This document shows, piece by piece, positions 60,486 to 64,000 of a stretch of 64,000 bases of DNA (its first letter is position 1; the number at the start of each line of letters is the position of its first letter). The DNA is from CAYVQE01 sp964454005 (lineage in GTDB: Bacteria; Myxococcota; B64-G9). Both the position numbers and the translations under genes were made by a program. The stretch lies in NCBI GenBank assembly GCA_964454005.1, contig CAYVQE010000013.1:12265-76264 (forward strand), in the 5' to 3' direction. Below the pieces are notes generated by a model. That model searched no databases, had not been told where the DNA came from, and saw only the letters and a list, made by a program, of their open reading frames with translations.

Positions 60486-61976
60486 ATGAAGCGGGACGAT
60501 TCGGCCGGCGGCGGTTTCGACGCTGTCCCGGAGCACGGCATCGAGCTGGATCTGGACGGACCGGACGATCCGCTGCAGGCGCTGGGTCAGGCGCTGGCCG
60601 CCGAGGACGCCGAGCGGGCCATGGGCGCCTTCCGGCTGCTGGAGGCGACCGGACGCGAACCCGAGCTGGGACCCACCCCAGCGCTGGAGCTGGCCGACCT
60701 GCTCGAGCGCAGCGACCGGCCGCTGGACGCGGCCCGGGCCTGCCGGCTGGCGGCCGAGAGCGACCTGGCCGGGCCCGAGGCGCCGGCGGCCATCCTGCGC
60801 GGTGCCCGGCTGCTGCTGGGCCCAGCCGCCAACCCGGCCGCCGGCCGGGCCATGGCGCAGTTTTTGATCGAGCACTACCCGGATCATCAGCTGGTCGACG
60901 AGGCCCGCGCTCTATTGGACGGCGAAACCGCGGAGCGCCGCCAGGCCCCCGACGCGGGTGCGGCGGCCGCGCCCGCCGGCTCAGCCCCGGCGCCCGGCGC
61001 GACGCCGCCAGCGCCCGCGGCCGAATCCGCCGCACCGCCCCCCGCAGCCGTCCCAGCGGCGGCAGCCGCGGCGGATGCAGCCGAACAGGCCGCCCCCGCC
61101 GCCTACGATTACGCCGCCGCCCGGTCGGCGCAGCGGCCGCCGCCGGGCGGCCGGCTGGCCCAGGCCATCCAGCGGGTCACCGACCACCTCGGCTCGGCCC
61201 GCTACCGCCGGCTGGTGCGCGTCTACCGCGGCCTGCTGGTCGCGGCCGCGCTGGCCTACGCCGTCGGCTGGTGGCAGCGCGATCGGGCCGACGGGGTGGA
61301 GACCATCCACCCGGCCGTGCTGGCCGCGCCGCAGCAGACCGCGCTGGAAGACAGCTCGCCGATCGACTTCAGCCGCGACGGCTACCGCTACCGGTTGACG
61401 CCGCGCTTCGGCTACCGCATCGCCGGGCTGATCGTCAGCCTGCGCGACTACACCTTCATGAGCGTGCGTCAATCCGACGAGGTCTTTCCCATGGACCTGT
61501 GCCTGATCTGGGGCGACAACGTGCGCCGCGGCCTGCACCGCGACCCCAGCGTCGCGTTCAGCCAGCACGGCCGTTTCTGCGTCTACCGCAGCGCCGGCGC
61601 CCGGGTGCTCGACCAGGCCTTGTCCAACAACCACGTGCTGCTGGCCGACCCGGCGCTGGAGACGACCCTGTGGCAGCTGGCGCCCGGGGATCAGATCCGC
61701 CTGACCGGGAAGCTGGTCGACGTCGAGGCGACACTCATCGGCTCCGGCGGCACCTTCGACCCGCGCGCCTTCCGCCTGGCCAGCTCGACCAGCCGCAGCG
61801 ACACCGGCGGCGGTGCGTGCGAGGTGATCTATGTCGAGCGGATCGAGGTGCTGCGCGCGGCCAGCCGCTGGGCGCGCACCATCAGCGAGGTCGCCTTCTG
61901 GACGCTGGCGGGCCTGCTGCTGCTGGCCGTGGCCCGTTTCGTGCTGCTGCCGGTGCGCCTGCGCGAGATCGACTGA
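60486..61976 (+). CDS. Unknown two-helix membrane protein with Ala/Pro-rich linker
   Basis: 496 residues, ATG 60486 with GGGAG upstream. The cytoplasmic N-terminal 150 residues are helical with repeat-like character (ALGQALAAEDAERAMGAFRLL, TPALELADLLERSDRPLDAARACR), similar to TPR-type scaffolds. A long Ala/Pro linker leads to a membrane helix (RGLLVAAALAYAVGWW), an extracytoplasmic beta domain of about 200 residues, and a second membrane helix near the end (VAFWTLAGLLLLAVARFVLL). Family unknown. It is divergent from the coupled pair at 58060-60335 and may belong to the same envelope system. Confidence 0.65.
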   Translation: MKRDDSAGGGFDAVPEHGIELDLDGPDDPLQALGQALAAEDAERAMGAFRLLEATGREPELGPTPALELADLLERSDRPLDAARACRLAAESDLAGPEAPAAILRGARLLLGPAANPAAGRAMAQFLIEHYPDHQLVDEARALLDGETAERRQAPDAGAAAAPAGSAPAPGATPPAPAAESAAPPPAAVPAAAAAADAAEQAAPAAYDYAAARSAQRPPPGGRLAQAIQRVTDHLGSARYRRLVRVYRGLLVAAALAYAVGWWQRDRADGVETIHPAVLAAPQQTALEDSSPIDFSRDGYRYRLTPRFGYRIAGLIVSLRDYTFMSVRQSDEVFPMDLCLIWGDNVRRGLHRDPSVAFSQHGRFCVYRSAGARVLDQALSNNHVLLADPALETTLWQLAPGDQIRLTGKLVDVEATLIGSGGTFDPRAFRLASSTSRSDTGGGACEVIYVERIEVLRAASRWARTISEVAFWTLAGLLLLAVARFVLLPVRLREID

Positions 61977-61989
61977 CGGCCTGCCCCCC

Positions 61990-64000
<2,011 letters not shown>

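Overview
The window is very GC-rich (about 70% or more in most genes) and carries a gene-dense, lipoprotein-heavy stretch typical of Myxococcota or a close relative in the former Deltaproteobacteria. The signs are MYXO-CTERM-like tails (a CGC-type motif, a membrane segment, then arginines), repeats of the MopE type (DGLDNDCDG), choice-of-anchor-D lipoproteins, Cys-rich CDDGNPCT repeats, a Ser/Thr kinase with a PEGA tail, and a sigma factor/caspase module. One run of 100 Ns flanked by identical 55-mers marks a draft (probably metagenomic) assembly. No rRNA, tRNA, CRISPR array or insertion sequence was seen.

Layout. 1-6.4 kb: end of a spermidine-synthase-like gene, a secreted trypsin-fold protease with Cys-rich tail repeats, Sel1 and HEAT-type lipoproteins, two small zinc-ribbon proteins and a purine nucleoside phosphorylase. 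6.4-16.8 kb: a lipid-synthesis block made of an acyl-CoA dehydrogenase, a 2,640-residue iterative PUFA/heterocyst-glycolipid-type synthase (KS-AT-KS-ACP-ACP-KR-DH) and its overlapping Sfp-type phosphopantetheinyl transferase. 16.8-26.9 kb: a phosphodiester glycosidase with SLH repeats, an outer-membrane barrel, a ROK fructokinase, a large Cys-rich lipoprotein, and a divergent pair of a Ser/Thr kinase and an unknown protein. 27-32.3 kb: two adjacent genes that share a duplicated CpaB/RcpC-like domain pair, one attached to a YfbK-type VWA domain, the other to a beta-helix protein with a buried MYXO-CTERM-like signal. 32.4-36.3 kb: GNAT acetyltransferase, dienoyl-CoA-isomerase-like crotonase, membrane-anchored MutS-like ATPase, and gene remnants.

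36.3-43.2 kb (minus strand): a tightly overlapping five-gene run that alternates lamin-tail-domain lipoproteins with thermonuclease lipoproteins and ends in an outer-membrane barrel carrying a ComEA-like helix-hairpin-helix. It looks like a surface DNA-processing or DNA-uptake system and is the strongest candidate for something undescribed. 43.4-51.5 kb: a single-domain response regulator, two large Ig-like (anchor-D) lipoproteins, a TerB-like protein and a MopE/FGE-type lipoprotein. 51.6-55.7 kb: sigma factor, Cys-rich lipoprotein, membrane protein (possible anti-sigma factor) and caspase-fold protease, bounded by two related copies of the 3' end of the FGE-type gene. 55.8-58.0 kb: a lower-GC two-gene operon, AlbA_2/HATPase plus ParA-like ATPase, with its own recognisable promoter; it looks horizontally acquired. 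58-64 kb: three unknown envelope proteins and an aconitase that runs off the window and is broken by an apparent 17-bp deletion.

All functions are inferred from sequence by eye. Starts were chosen from Shine-Dalgarno spacing and signal-peptide position.
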